64,000 bases of DNA from contig CAZGMK010000008.1 of NCBI GenBank assembly GCA_964526835.1, positions 1 to 64,000 on the forward strand, in the 5' to 3' direction. This DNA comes from DAOSXA01 sp964526835 (GTDB lineage Bacteria; Zixibacteria; MSB-5A5; GN15; FEB-12). The notes beneath the pieces were generated by a model that was not told the DNA's origin, did no database searches, and saw only the letters and a program-made list of their open reading frames with translations. This document shows, piece after piece, positions 1 through 8,558 of the stretch. Position 1 is the stretch's first letter, and each line of letters starts with the position of its first letter. The translations under genes were made by a program, and so were the position numbers.

Positions 1-64
1 TGGCGCGATCAATCGGAATCAGGTGGCGCGATCAATCGGAATCAGGTGGCGCGATGGCTCGGAA
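1..64. repeat. 23-bp tandem repeat at window start
   Basis: A 23-bp unit beginning TGGCGCGATC and ending in CAGG occurs at 1-23 and again, identically, at 24-46. A third partial and diverged copy starts at 47. The unit length is not a multiple of three, so each extra copy shifts the reading frame that enters the gene starting near 54. It may be a recent tandem duplication inside the 5' part of that gene, or an assembly-edge feature. Confidence 0.85.
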
Positions 65-476
65 TATGCGAGTCGAGCAATATAGAGAAGATCTGGCGCT
101 TGAAGACAGTGATTCGAGACCGTGGTGCCTTCTGGAAGTCAAGGGCACAAATAAGGGAATCAAGCGCGAGTTCATTAATCAGGCGGACAACCATAGAGAG
201 CGAGCCGGAAAGGGCTCTGACTTTCCCAGTCTCCTAATAGTCAATCCCCTAATCAGCAAAGCAAGGGCGATTGATGACAAGAACAGAGAAGTTGCGCGCG
301 AACAAGTCGACCATGCTGCAAAGAACAACATACTGGTGCTGAGGACCCTCGACCTGCTCAATCTGCTGCGCAGGTACATGAACGAGGACATTAGTTCTGA
401 TGAAGTCAGAAAGCTGTTCTCCAGCAATGCCGGGTGGCTAGAAGTCACAGAGTCTGAGTACAAGATACACTCATAG
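54..476 (+). CDS. PD-(D/E)XK-like nuclease-fold protein, 5' partial or broken
   Basis: The product from ATG 54 is 140 residues, but the frame is open back to the first base, so the real N-terminus is probably outside the window or was disrupted by the 23-bp repeat. Residues 17-45 read as acidic residues, a strand ending in LEVKG, then INQAD and HRERA, an arrangement like the D...ExK core of PD-(D/E)XK nuclease-fold proteins. A hydrophobic strand LLIVNP and a leucine-rich C-terminal helix follow. AGGTGG at 44-49 could serve as a ribosome site for ATG 54, but a catalytic domain starting this abruptly would lack its first half. No operon partner is visible. Function is not established; the nuclease fold is inference from motif order. 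Confidence 0.5.
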   Translation: MARNMRVEQYREDLALEDSDSRPWCLLEVKGTNKGIKREFINQADNHRERAGKGSDFPSLLIVNPLISKARAIDDKNREVAREQVDHAAKNNILVLRTLDLLNLLRRYMNEDISSDEVRKLFSSNAGWLEVTESEYKIHS

Positions 477-554
477 CGCGTGGTGCAGTCTGTCATCATC
501 AATTGGCGCAGATGTTTTCCCTTGGTTCATGTTGCCCTCCACGATGTGATCACT

Positions 555-582
555 GGATACCCGCTTTCGCGGGTATGACTTG
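555..582. repeat. Dispersed palindrome, family 2 (TACCCGCTTTCGCGGGTA)
   Basis: Core stem ATACCCGC/GCGGGTAT around TTTC, followed by GAC. A second copy lies at 908-935, and variants with TTCCCG/CGGGAA arms occur at 8401-8430 and, inverted, at 12284-12310. The structure is REP-like: intergenic, palindromic and multi-copy. Confidence 0.8.
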
Positions 583-610
583 GGTGGGGAGGGTGCGGCA
601 GGGACAGGTT

Positions 611-637
611 TGTCAGGACCACAAGGGTCCTGATCTA
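611..637. repeat. Dispersed palindrome, family 1 (GTCAGGACC...GGTCCTGA)
   Basis: Imperfect inverted repeat TCAGGACC / GGGTCCTGA followed by CTAC. Related copies are at 3940-3967, 3989-4016, 5500-5527, 19236-19260 and a collapsed form at 27729-27744. All lie between genes. Confidence 0.8.
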
Positions 638-907
638 CAGGGCCATGAAATCTCCGGATGGACCCTCCCACCTGACCCCCTCCCGCGGAGGGCGAAGGAA
701 CTGGCATGTTCCGCAACGTCAGAATAGCGGCTCGACCAACGGTGTCGCCGACGTATCACCCCTCCTTGGGAGGGGTCGGCGAAGCCGGGGGAGGGTCGAT
801 CGCCATCGAAGGCAGCGATAGGTCGGGCCCAAGCGACGTTTGAGCCCGGTACCCGGGGCAAATACGCAAACCCGGTAGCTCACCGTCGAAGTTTGTTGCC
901 TGCCGGG

Positions 908-935
908 TAGATACCCGCTTTCGCGGGTATGACGG
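908..935. repeat. Dispersed palindrome, family 2, second copy
   Basis: Shares the core GATACCCGCTTTCGCGGGTA plus TGAC with the copy at 555-582. The flanks differ. Confidence 0.8.
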
Positions 936-1157
936 ACCCGACGGGTCCGTGTTCTACTGCGTTGCACCGCAGAGCGGATGCAACGAGGACAGGCTCAGGT
1001 TGAAGTGGGGTGGCCCAGCCAAATGGGCAGGCGCCTGCCATATGGGCGATATGTGTCTGCCAACAGAGCCGAATGTTGCTGCCATACTGGCGCTGTACTA
1101 TCGACGTTCACAAAGGCGTATTTGTTAAGTCATGGTAGGACAACAGCATACGAGTGT

Positions 1158-1173
1158 TGGCACGCATGTTGTT
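1158..1173 (+). promoter_or_regulatory. Sigma-54 (-24/-12) promoter upstream of hsp20
   Basis: TGGCACG-CATG-TTGTT matches the RpoN consensus TGGCACG-N4-TTGCW except for one base in the -12 element. The -24 GG (1159-1160) and the -12 position (1171-1172) are 12 bases apart, as required. Transcription would start near 1184, leaving a 65-nt leader before the hsp20 ATG at 1251. Confidence 0.65.
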
Positions 1174-1250
1174 ATATATCAGCGCGAATGCGAGAAAGAA
1201 AGATGAAAAGACAGAACGACAGAAATAGAAAGAACACAGGAGGTAGACAA

Positions 1251-1667
1251 ATGACTTACGCAGTTTCTCCGAACAGGATCAGCCGCGAGATCGACAAGAT
1301 GTTCGAAGGCTTTGCGCGCGGCAACGGCGAAGGGCAGACTTTCATGCCGCGGGTGAACATCCGCGAGACAGAAGACGATGTTACCCTGGTTTTTGAAGTG
1401 CCCGGCATGGCCAAAGAAGACATCAAGGTGACGGTCGAGAACAACGTCCTGACAGTGTCCGGTCAGCGCAAGGAAGCCGAGGCTGATGAGAAAGCGACCT
1501 TTGTCCGCAACGAGATACATGCCGGCTCTTTCAGCCGTTCGTTCACTCTGCCGCAGACGGTAGACACTGACAAGATCGAAGCTGATTACAGTGCCGGCCT
1601 GCTGACCATCAACATGGCCCGCAAGGAAGAGGCCAAGCCCAGGCAGATCGAGGTTAAGGTAAGCTGA
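1251..1667 (+). CDS. hsp20: Hsp20 small heat-shock protein
   Basis: A 138-residue cytosolic ATP-independent holdase of the alpha-crystallin family, which binds unfolding proteins and hands them to DnaK/ClpB. ATG 1251 is chosen because AGGAGGT at 1239-1245 sits six bases upstream; the frame is open further 5' but that part resembles no protein. The alpha-crystallin domain covers roughly residues 37-125, with the family's FEVPGMAKEDI, the VLTVSG strand and the conserved AGLL-I motif near residue 117. The C-terminus has a weak IXI-like tail. A sigma-54-type promoter lies 80 bases upstream and a strong terminator at 1721-1749 separates it from dnaK, so it is probably monocistronic. Family assignment is firm. 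Confidence 0.95.
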   Translation: MTYAVSPNRISREIDKMFEGFARGNGEGQTFMPRVNIRETEDDVTLVFEVPGMAKEDIKVTVENNVLTVSGQRKEAEADEKATFVRNEIHAGSFSRSFTLPQTVDTDKIEADYSAGLLTINMARKEEAKPRQIEVKVS

Positions 1668-1720
1668 TGTCTGCGTGAGGTGAGCTGTTAGAACGACGAT
1701 TTGTCATTGCGTTGGTGCGC

Positions 1721-1749
1721 AAAGGCCGGTCGCTGCCCGACCGGCCTTT
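1721..1749 (+). terminator. Rho-independent terminator of hsp20
   Basis: A perfect 12-bp stem AAAGGCCGGTCG/CGACCGGCCTTT (1721-1732 with 1738-1749) with a 5-base loop. It also argues that dnaK starts after it, at 1781. Confidence 0.85.
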
Positions 1750-1780
1750 TGCACGACAGGCAGTTAGCGAGGTGAGAATT

Positions 1781-3709
1781 ATGGGTAAGATTATAGGAAT
1801 AGACTTAGGAACTACCAACAGCGTGGTGGCGGCGGTCGAAGGTAAGGAGCCTGTCGTCATCACCAATAGCGAAGGCGCCCGCACGACCCCATCGGTGGTG
1901 GCGGTAGATAAGAACGGCGAACGTCTGGTCGGCGCCTCGGCGAAACGTCAGGCGGTGACCAACCCGATGAACACGGTCTTTTCGATAAAGCGGTTCATGG
2001 GACGTCGCTTTGACGAGGTCCAGGAGGAAATCAAGAATTTCCCCTACAAAGTGAAAAAGAGCGCCTCGGGCGAACCTGTGGTCGAGATGGCCGGCGAAGA
2101 CTACGCTCCGGCGCAGATCTCGGCCATGATACTCGGCAAGATGAAGAAGACAGCCGAGGAGTATCTCGGCGAGAAGGTGGACCGTGCAGTTATCACCGTC
2201 CCCGCCTACTTCAATGACCGTCAGCGCCAGGCCACCAAGGACGCCGGCAAGATTGCCGGTCTCAAGGTCGAGCGTATCATCAACGAACCGACTGCGGCGG
2301 CCCTGGCCTACGGCATGGACAAAAAGAAGACCGGCAAGGTAGCGGTCTACGACCTCGGCGGCGGCACTTTCGATATTTCTATCCTGGAGCTTCAGGACGG
2401 GGTCTTCGAAGTGATGTCGACTAATGGCGATACGCACCTGGGCGGCGACGATTTCGACAAGCGGATCATCGACTGGCTGGTGGAGGAATTCCGCAAGTCC
2501 GACGGAATCGATCTGTCGAAGGACCCAATGGCCCTGCAGCGACTCAAGGAAGCGGCTGAGAAGGCCAAGGTCGAGCTGTCCTCGACCATGCAGACCGATA
2601 TCAACCTGCCGTTCATCACAGCGGATTCGGCCGGCCCGAAGCACCTGAATGTAACCCTTTCGCGGGCGAAGTTCGAATCGCTGGTAGACGATCTGCTTCA
2701 GCGGTCGATGAATCCGGTCAAGCTGGCCCTGAAGGACGCCAATATTGAGGTCAAGGACATCAACGATGTCATCCTGGTCGGTGGTATGACCCGTATGCCG
2801 AAGGTTCGTGAACTGGTCAAGGAGTTCTTCGGTCGCGAGCCGAACGCATCAGTCAACCCGGACGAAGTCGTAGCTATCGGCGCCGCCATTCAGGGCGGTG
2901 TCCTCAGCGGCGACGTTGATGAGGTCCTGCTTCTGGACGTGACTCCGCTCTCGCTCGGTATCGAGACTCTGGGCGGTGTCATGACCAAGTTGATCGAGCG
3001 CAACACCACCATTCCGACCAAGAAGTCGCAGGTATTCTCGACCGCGGCGGACAACCAGCCGCAGGTTGATATCCATGTCCTGCAGGGTGAGCGCGAGATG
3101 GCTGTCGATAACAAGACTATCGGCCGCTTCATCCTCGATGGGATTGCGCCGGCGCCGCGTGGTGTGCCGCAAATCGAAGTCACTTTCGACATCGACGCCA
3201 ACGGCATCCTGAACGTGTCGGCCAAGGATATGGCCTCCGGCAAGGAACAGAACATCCGCATCGAGGCTTCCTCGGGGCTGAGCGAGGCCGAGATCGACAA
3301 GATGGTCAAGGACGCCGAGGTCCACGAGTCCGAAGACAAGTCCAGGCGCGAGAAGATCGAAACTCGAAACATGGCCGACGCGGCGGTGTTCCAGAGTGAG
3401 AAGCAGCTCAAGGAATACGGCGACAAACTCGACGCCGATTCGAAGAGCAAGATCGAAGCTGCCATGGAGCGCGTCAAGGAAGCCCTCAAGGGCGAGAATA
3501 CCGACGAGATAAAGTCGGCCGCCGACGCTCTCCAGCAGCTCTGGCAGCAAGCCTCGGCCCAGATGTACCAGCAAGCGGCTGGCGACCTGGCCCAGGGCCA
3601 GCCGGGCTTCGACCCGAACGCTGCAGCCGGTGGCGCCGGAGCCCCGAGCGGTGACGACGGCGGCAAGAACGAGGACGTCGTCGATGCCGACTACGAAGAA
3701 GTGAAATGA
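1781..3709 (+). CDS. dnaK: Chaperone DnaK (Hsp70)
   Basis: A 642-residue Hsp70. ATG 1781 gives the canonical N-terminus MGKIIGIDLGTTNS; a longer frame upstream would run through the hsp20 terminator and is rejected. The nucleotide-binding domain carries the phosphate-1 loop IDLGTTNS, the DLGGGTFD phosphate-2 motif and VILVGGMTRMP. The linker EVLLLDVTPLSLG leads into the beta-sandwich substrate domain and helical lid, ending in a Gly/Ala-rich tail and acidic EEVK. Full family length. dnaJ follows after a 386-base gap. No CIRCE or HrcA site is visible upstream; GAGGTG precedes the start. Confidence 0.98.
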   Translation: MGKIIGIDLGTTNSVVAAVEGKEPVVITNSEGARTTPSVVAVDKNGERLVGASAKRQAVTNPMNTVFSIKRFMGRRFDEVQEEIKNFPYKVKKSASGEPVVEMAGEDYAPAQISAMILGKMKKTAEEYLGEKVDRAVITVPAYFNDRQRQATKDAGKIAGLKVERIINEPTAAALAYGMDKKKTGKVAVYDLGGGTFDISILELQDGVFEVMSTNGDTHLGGDDFDKRIIDWLVEEFRKSDGIDLSKDPMALQRLKEAAEKAKVELSSTMQTDINLPFITADSAGPKHLNVTLSRAKFESLVDDLLQRSMNPVKLALKDANIEVKDINDVILVGGMTRMPKVRELVKEFFGREPNASVNPDEVVAIGAAIQGGVLSGDVDEVLLLDVTPLSLGIETLGGVMTKLIERNTTIPTKKSQVFSTAADNQPQVDIHVLQGEREMAVDNKTIGRFILDGIAPAPRGVPQIEVTFDIDANGILNVSAKDMASGKEQNIRIEASSGLSEAEIDKMVKDAEVHESEDKSRREKIETRNMADAAVFQSEKQLKEYGDKLDADSKSKIEAAMERVKEALKGENTDEIKSAADALQQLWQQASAQMYQQAAGDLAQGQPGFDPNAAAGGAGAPSGDDGGKNEDVVDADYEEVK

Positions 3710-4095
3710 GGAAGCCGAACGTAGCCATGGGCTGCCGCAGAAAAACGCGGAACTCGTCATGAGTGAATGACGACAACGTGGAAGAGGAGGTCGGTGGAGG
3801 ACCAGCACCCTCCGCCGGCCGGATAGTAGATAACAGATGGCTCCAGGCACAGAGAGAGCACATGACCGCAGAAGGCCTCGTCCACATTGGGCGCGGCCTT
3901 CTGTTGCAAGAAATGGAAAGTTGAGCGATGTTGAGATTTGTAGGTCAGGACCCTTGTGGTCGTGACGATGGGCTACGGTCTAAGGCAGTGTCAGGACCAT
4001 GAAGGTCCTGACCTACCAGATAAGGCGGCAGAGTCAACGACGAACCCCGTGCCCCGAGCGCGATGAATATAGATAACGACCGGAGGTGACATTCC
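3710..4095. other. dnaK-dnaJ intergenic region with repeats
   Basis: 386 bases with no supported gene. It holds a hairpin CAGAAGGCC/GGCCTTCTG (3869-3903) that may end the dnaK transcript, though it lacks a clear T-run. Two family-1 dispersed palindromes lie in opposite orientation at 3940-3967 and 3989-4016, so the pair itself can fold into a larger cruciform. Confidence 0.6.
3940..4016. repeat. Inverted pair of family-1 palindromes
   Basis: GTAGGTCAGGACCCTTGTGG at 3940-3959 with its CGTGAC tail, and TGTCAGGACCATGAAGGTCC with CTGACCTAC at 3989-4016, are the same element in opposite orientations, 21 bases apart. Confidence 0.75.
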
Positions 4096-5097
4096 ATGGC
4101 CAGAGACTTCTATGAAATACTCGGAGTGAGCGAAAACGCATCTCAGGATGAGATCAAGAGCGCCTTTCGCATGCTGGCCAAGAAGTACCATCCGGATCGT
4201 AACCCCGGCGACAAGGACGCCGAGAAGCGATTCAAGGAGATTTCGGAGGCCCACGAGACCCTCTCGGACCCGAAGAAGAAGGCCGAATACGATACCATGC
4301 GAAAGTACGGAGCCTTCACCGGAGCCGGTGCGGGTGGACCCGGCGGCGGGTTTGGCAACGGCGGTCAGGACTTCTCGCAGTTCTTCCGACAGGGCGCCGG
4401 TGGACGTGGCGGCTTCCGGACCTTCCACTTCGGTGGCGGCGGAGCCGGCATGGAAGGTCTCGATGAGATGCTGCGCCAGTTTTTCGGCGGTCCCGCCGGC
4501 GCAGGCGGCTTTGGTCGCACTGCTCATACTCGGGGACGACCGCGCGGCGGTTCCACAGGCTTCGACTTCTTCGAACAGCCCGGTCAGGGCGCTCCGGCCA
4601 AGGGCCAGGACATACGTGCTTCGGTGAAGATCAGCTTTGAAGAGGCGATCCACGGAACCCAGAAGACTATTCGCAATAAGGCGACCGGCAAGAAGCTGTC
4701 GTTCAAGGTACCTCCGGGCGTCGAAGACGGCACAAAGATACGTCTGGCCGGGCAGGGTGGTCCGGGTCAAATGGGCGGACCGAACGGTGACCTCATAATA
4801 TCGGTGAGAGTGATGGGCGATCAGAACTTCGAACGCAAAGGCAACGACATTTACACCAGCACCACGGTCCCGTTCACGACCGCCATTCTCGGCGGCAAGG
4901 CCGAGGTGAAGACACTGACCAAGACGGTTAGCATCAACATTCCGGCCGGGACCCAGCCGGGTACGAAGATGCGTTTGAAGGGCCTGGGCTTGTCGGTGGG
5001 CGATCGCCAGGGCGATCTGTACGTGACGATCAACGTCTCGATCCCGACTGACCTGACCGAGAAACAGCGTAAGCTCTTGGAGGAATGGGAGGAGTGA
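4096..5097 (+). CDS. dnaJ: DnaJ-family co-chaperone, class B (no zinc finger)
   Basis: A 333-residue J-domain co-chaperone that stimulates DnaK ATPase and delivers clients. The J domain is residues 1-68 with HPD at 32-34 (YHPDRNPG). A Gly/Phe-rich stretch runs from about 74 to 170. The two C-terminal beta domains start near GQDIRASVKISFEEA and end in the conserved KGLGL and dimerisation helix. The four CXXCXGXG zinc motifs of classic DnaJ are absent, so this is a CbpA/DjlB-type (class B) protein even though it sits beside dnaK. CGGAGGTGA precedes the ATG. The downstream membrane protein overlaps its 3' end. Confidence 0.93.
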   Translation: MARDFYEILGVSENASQDEIKSAFRMLAKKYHPDRNPGDKDAEKRFKEISEAHETLSDPKKKAEYDTMRKYGAFTGAGAGGPGGGFGNGGQDFSQFFRQGAGGRGGFRTFHFGGGGAGMEGLDEMLRQFFGGPAGAGGFGRTAHTRGRPRGGSTGFDFFEQPGQGAPAKGQDIRASVKISFEEAIHGTQKTIRNKATGKKLSFKVPPGVEDGTKIRLAGQGGPGQMGGPNGDLIISVRVMGDQNFERKGNDIYTSTTVPFTTAILGGKAEVKTLTKTVSINIPAGTQPGTKMRLKGLGLSVGDRQGDLYVTINVSIPTDLTEKQRKLLEEWEE

Positions 5098-5384
5098 ATG
5101 ATATCTCGGGCTTCTGGTTTGCCGGCGTACTGATGGCCGCCGTATTCATCGGCTGCGGATGGGTTGTCAAACGCCATTGGATCGACCACGCCTGGAGTGG
5201 CCGGACCAACAGGTTCATCGGTCGCCAAGTGCTGTCGGGTTTTCAAACTGACGACGACCGCAAACGGATGGAGTATGTTCATTACCAGGAAGAGGACGAG
5301 CGCGAAGAGGAAGAGGTTGAGCAGGGCAAAGATCGGCGCCCGGGTATCAGTTTCTTCGAACCTGATGACAACGGTAATGTGTAG
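5085..5384 (+). CDS. Small membrane protein of unknown function
   Basis: 99 residues: one hydrophobic helix at about residues 10-30 (FWFAGVLMAAVFIGCGW), then a basic patch (KRHW) and a strongly acidic C-terminal tail (EEDEREEEEVEQ). The start overlaps the end of dnaJ by 13 bases, with TTGGAGG just upstream; GTG 5094, overlapping the dnaJ stop, is an alternative. The overlap implies translational coupling with dnaJ. I do not recognise a family. A topology with a short periplasmic N-terminus and a cytosolic acidic tail is inferred from the positive-inside rule. Confidence 0.7.
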   Translation: MGGVNDISGFWFAGVLMAAVFIGCGWVVKRHWIDHAWSGRTNRFIGRQVLSGFQTDDDRKRMEYVHYQEEDEREEEEVEQGKDRRPGISFFEPDDNGNV

Positions 5385-5499
5385 GTTGCGTCCCCACGGT
5401 TTCGACGAATGAAAACGAGAGCAAGCGCACTATATGGGTCCTGGTAGTTCAGTATCGCACCGGTCGCGGAGGGAACTCCGCAATGCGGACAGACAACTG

Positions 5500-5577
5500 G
5501 TAGGTCAGGACCCTTGCGGTCCTGACATTAAGAGAAGTGGTTTTGGAAGCCGGCAGCCCACCGCTCCTGCGGTGGGG
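5500..5577. repeat. Dispersed repeat cluster before clpB
   Basis: A family-1 palindrome GTAGGTCAGGACCCTTGCGG plus TCCTGACA lies at 5500-5527, followed by a hairpin CCACCGC/GCGGTGG at 5559-5575. The rest of the dnaJ-side to clpB gap (5385-5633) shows nothing else. Confidence 0.7.
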
Positions 5578-5633
5578 ATCTACGAGACGGCAAGATGCCG
5601 GAATACGAAGATGAAAAAGAGAGGTGAGTATAG

Positions 5634-8276
5634 ATGAACCTGAACCAATTCACACAACGATCGGTTGACGCGATCTCCTCGGCGCAGCAGATGGCGCAAA
5701 GCGAGGGGCACCCGCAGATCATGCCGGTGCACCTGCTGCACGCCCTGCTGACTCAGGACGAAGGACTGGTCGGTCAGTTGATCAAGAAACTCGGCGCCGA
5801 TCTCGAAGAGATGAGGTCCGAGGTACAGGATGCGATCCAGCTCCTCCCGAGACAACAGGGAGGGCAGGTGTACGCTTCCAACGAACTAACCCAGGTCCTG
5901 AGTAAGGCCGAGTCCGAGCTCAAGGCCTTCAAAGATGAATACGTGTCGGTCGAGCATATCCTGCTGGCCCTGCTCGAGGTCAAGAGCAAGGCGCAGGAGA
6001 TTCTCAAGCAGCACGGGATCAAGCGCGATGAGGTCCTTAAGGCCCTGTCGAGCATTCGCGGCTCCTCGCGAGTAACCGACCAGGACCCCGAGTCCAAATA
6101 CGCGGTACTCGAGAAGTACTCGCGCGATCTGACCAAACAGGCCCGCGAAGGCAAGCTCGACCCGGTCATTGGCCGTGAGGACGAAATCCGTCGCGTGATG
6201 AAAATCCTCTCGCGCCGGACCAAGAACAACCCGGTGCTGATCGGCGAGCCGGGCACGGGGAAGACCGCGGTGGTCGAGGGCCTGGCCCAGAAGATTGCCG
6301 CGGGTGACGTGCCCGAGTCGCTCAAAGACCGTCAGTTGGTAGCGCTCGATATTGGCGCTCTCATCGCCGGCTCCAAGTATCGTGGTGAATTCGAGGAGCG
6401 TCTCAAGGCTATCCTCAAGGAGGTCGAGCAGGCCGAGGGACGCATTGTGCTCTTCATCGACGAGATGCACACCATTGTCGGCGCCGGCGCGGTCGGTGGC
6501 TCTCTTGATGCCTCCAACATGCTCAAGCCGGCCCTGGCACGAGGGCAATTGCGCTGTATCGGTGCGACGACCCTCGATGAGTACCGCAAACATATCGAGA
6601 AGGACGCCGCGCTCGAAAGGCGCTTCGCGCCGGTTCTGATCGAGCCGCCGTCGGTCGAGGATACGGTCTCGATCCTGCGCGGGCTGCGTGAGCGCTACGA
6701 GGCGTATCACGGCATCAAGATCTCGGATAGCGCTATGATCGCGGCGGCCCGTCTGTCGGATCGGTACATCGCCGATCGGTTCCTGCCGGACAAAGCCATC
6801 GACCTTATCGATGAGGCTGCCGCCGAGCTTCGTATCTCCATCGACTCGATGCCCGAGGAGCTGGATACCATCGAGAAGCGTATCCGTCGTCTCGAAATTG
6901 AGAAGGAAGGCGTCAAGCGCGAAAAGGATGCCGCTCAGCGCCTCAAGCCGATCGAGGAAGAGCTGTCGGACCTGTATGCCCAGCGCGACGATCTCCGGAC
7001 CCAGTGGACTAAGGAGAAGGAGACTGTAGACGCTATCCGCGACCTGAAGGTGCAAGTCGAGGAGCTCAAGCATCAGGCGGCCGATGCGGAACGTCACGCC
7101 GACTACGAGCGAGCGGCCAAGCTGCGCTACGGCGAGATTGCCGAGGCCCAGAAGAAACTCGAATTCCTGACCCATTCGCTGGCCGCGATTCAGGAGAAGC
7201 GTCAACTTCTGAAGGAAGAGGTCGGTGAAGACGATATTGCGGATATTGTCTCGAAATGGACCGGTATCCCGGTAACCCGTCTGACCGAATCCGAATCCGA
7301 GAAACTGCTGCGCCTGGAGGATGAGCTGCACCAGCGAGTCATCGCTCAGGACGAGGCCGTGGCGGCGGTATCGGATGCGGTCCGCCAATCGCGGGCCGGG
7401 CTGTCTGATCCGAACCGTCCGATCGGTTCGTTTATCTTCCTCGGTCCGACCGGCGTAGGGAAGACCGAGCTGGCCCGGGCGCTGGCCGAGTTCCTGTACG
7501 GCACCGAAGACGCCATGGTCCGGCTCGATATGTCGGAGTACATGGAGAAGCACTCAGTCTCGCGTCTGGTTGGCGCCCCGCCGGGGTATGTCGGCTATGA
7601 TGAGGGCGGACAGCTTACCGAGGCGGTGCGGCGTCGTCCGTACGCTGTGGTGCTGCTCGACGAAATCGAGAAGGGTCATCCGGAGGTCTTCAACACCCTG
7701 CTGCAGGTGCTCGATGACGGACGCCTGACCGACAACAAGGGGCGCACTGTCTCTTTCCGGAACGTGATCCTGATTATGACGTCGAACCTCGCCGCGGAGT
7801 ATATCCAGAAGGAATCCGAGGGCCTTACCGAGGGCAACCGCGACGTCATCTACGACAACATGAAGCGGAATGTCTTGCAGACCCTGCGCCAGTCGTTGCG
7901 TCCGGAGTTCCTTAACCGTATCGATGAGACTATTGTCTTCTCGTCACTTCTGGAAGAGGACATCAAGGCCATCGCCCGCTTGCAGCTTGAGCGTCTGCAG
8001 GTGTTGCTCGATGACAAGGCGATTGAGCTTGAGGTCAGCGATGCGGCGGTCACCCACATTGCGAAGGCCGGCTATGATCCGACCTTTGGAGCGCGTCCGA
8101 TTAAGCGCCTGATCAACAAGGAACTCAGTCAGCGCGTGGCGCGGATGCTTCTGGCGGGTGAGCTGCGTGAAGGCCAGAAGCTGACCATCGACTTCGTCGG
8201 TGACGAGTTGACCTTCACCGGTGAGGACCGCGAGCCCGAATCCGAGGCGGAAGCCGAGGAGTGGGTGGAGGCGTAG
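5634..8276 (+). CDS. clpB: ATP-dependent disaggregase ClpB
   Basis: An 880-residue Hsp100 disaggregase that threads aggregated protein through a hexameric pore together with DnaK/DnaJ. Layout: Clp N-domain (1-145), AAA+ module 1 with Walker A GEPGTGKT (about 205) and Walker B VLFIDEMHT, the pore loop KYRGEFEER, the ClpB-specific coiled-coil middle domain (about 400-525), AAA+ module 2 with Walker A GPTGVGKT (about 607), Walker B VLLDEIEKG and the sensor-2 motif GARPIKR. It lacks the IGF-type ClpP loop, as expected for ClpB. ATG 5634 is preceded by GAGAGGTGAG. It completes the hsp20-dnaK-dnaJ-clpB proteostasis cluster. Confidence 0.98.
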   Translation: MNLNQFTQRSVDAISSAQQMAQSEGHPQIMPVHLLHALLTQDEGLVGQLIKKLGADLEEMRSEVQDAIQLLPRQQGGQVYASNELTQVLSKAESELKAFKDEYVSVEHILLALLEVKSKAQEILKQHGIKRDEVLKALSSIRGSSRVTDQDPESKYAVLEKYSRDLTKQAREGKLDPVIGREDEIRRVMKILSRRTKNNPVLIGEPGTGKTAVVEGLAQKIAAGDVPESLKDRQLVALDIGALIAGSKYRGEFEERLKAILKEVEQAEGRIVLFIDEMHTIVGAGAVGGSLDASNMLKPALARGQLRCIGATTLDEYRKHIEKDAALERRFAPVLIEPPSVEDTVSILRGLRERYEAYHGIKISDSAMIAAARLSDRYIADRFLPDKAIDLIDEAAAELRISIDSMPEELDTIEKRIRRLEIEKEGVKREKDAAQRLKPIEEELSDLYAQRDDLRTQWTKEKETVDAIRDLKVQVEELKHQAADAERHADYERAAKLRYGEIAEAQKKLEFLTHSLAAIQEKRQLLKEEVGEDDIADIVSKWTGIPVTRLTESESEKLLRLEDELHQRVIAQDEAVAAVSDAVRQSRAGLSDPNRPIGSFIFLGPTGVGKTELARALAEFLYGTEDAMVRLDMSEYMEKHSVSRLVGAPPGYVGYDEGGQLTEAVRRRPYAVVLLDEIEKGHPEVFNTLLQVLDDGRLTDNKGRTVSFRNVILIMTSNLAAEYIQKESEGLTEGNRDVIYDNMKRNVLQTLRQSLRPEFLNRIDETIVFSSLLEEDIKAIARLQLERLQVLLDDKAIELEVSDAAVTHIAKAGYDPTFGARPIKRLINKELSQRVARMLLAGELREGQKLTIDFVGDELTFTGEDREPESEAEAEEWVEA

Positions 8277-8400
8277 GCTGAGTAACTGCGCGCGATCGCG
8301 CCCAAAACAAGTTTGAGCGCGGCAGCCGCGGGCGCGGCACCCGGCCGGTGGTCGTGTCGGCCGCGGTAGAGGTCCGACGTTTGTACTGGATGTAAAGGAG

Positions 8401-8430
8401 TGGATTCCCGTTTTCACGGGAATGACAGAC
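8401..8430. repeat. Dispersed palindrome, family 2 variant
   Basis: GGATTCCCGTTTTCACGGGAA followed by TGACAGAC. An inverted copy lies at 12284-12310. It is the main content of the 282-base gap between clpB and the next gene. Confidence 0.75.
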
Positions 8431-8488
8431 TTGGTGGGGCCGTGCTCGGTCAACGAAGGGCCGAGGAGTGAGGGGTGATCCCCTTGGC

Positions 8489-8516
8489 TTGACTTTCAAC
8501 CGTACGCCACTACACT
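8489..8516 (+). promoter_or_regulatory. Candidate sigma-70 promoter of the secreted orphan
   Basis: TTGACT (8489-8494), a 16-base spacer, TACACT (8511-8516), 42 bases before the ATG at 8559. Confidence 0.45.
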
Positions 8517-8558
8517 GGGTACAACCAGTCGAGCGAACTCAAGAAGGAGTGGTCCCAT

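Larger units (their letters stand above)
477..1157. other. Gene-free stretch with dispersed palindromes
   Basis: I see no convincing gene between the partial nuclease-like gene and the hsp20 promoter. Short open frames here are translations of repeats. It contains two copies of the CCCGCTTTCGCGGG palindrome family (555-582 and 908-935), one copy of the GTCAGGACC family (611-637), and pieces such as a CTCCCGCGGAG palindrome near 671-685 that look like degraded interspersed repeats. Confidence 0.6.

Noticed and set aside
503..727. Short open frames in both strands over 471-967
   Set aside because: They are translations of dispersed palindromes and have no ribosome sites; the same peptide pieces recur at other repeat copies (5434-5637, 19167-19361).
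978..1250. N-terminal extension of hsp20 (open from 978)
   Set aside because: AGGAGGT directly precedes ATG 1251, the extension is Cys- and Arg-rich without family likeness, and it would run through the sigma-54 promoter.
1750..1780. CIRCE/HrcA operator before dnaK
   Set aside because: No TTAGCACTC-N9-GAGTGCTAA-like inverted repeat could be found between hsp20 and dnaK; the only inverted repeat is the hsp20 terminator.
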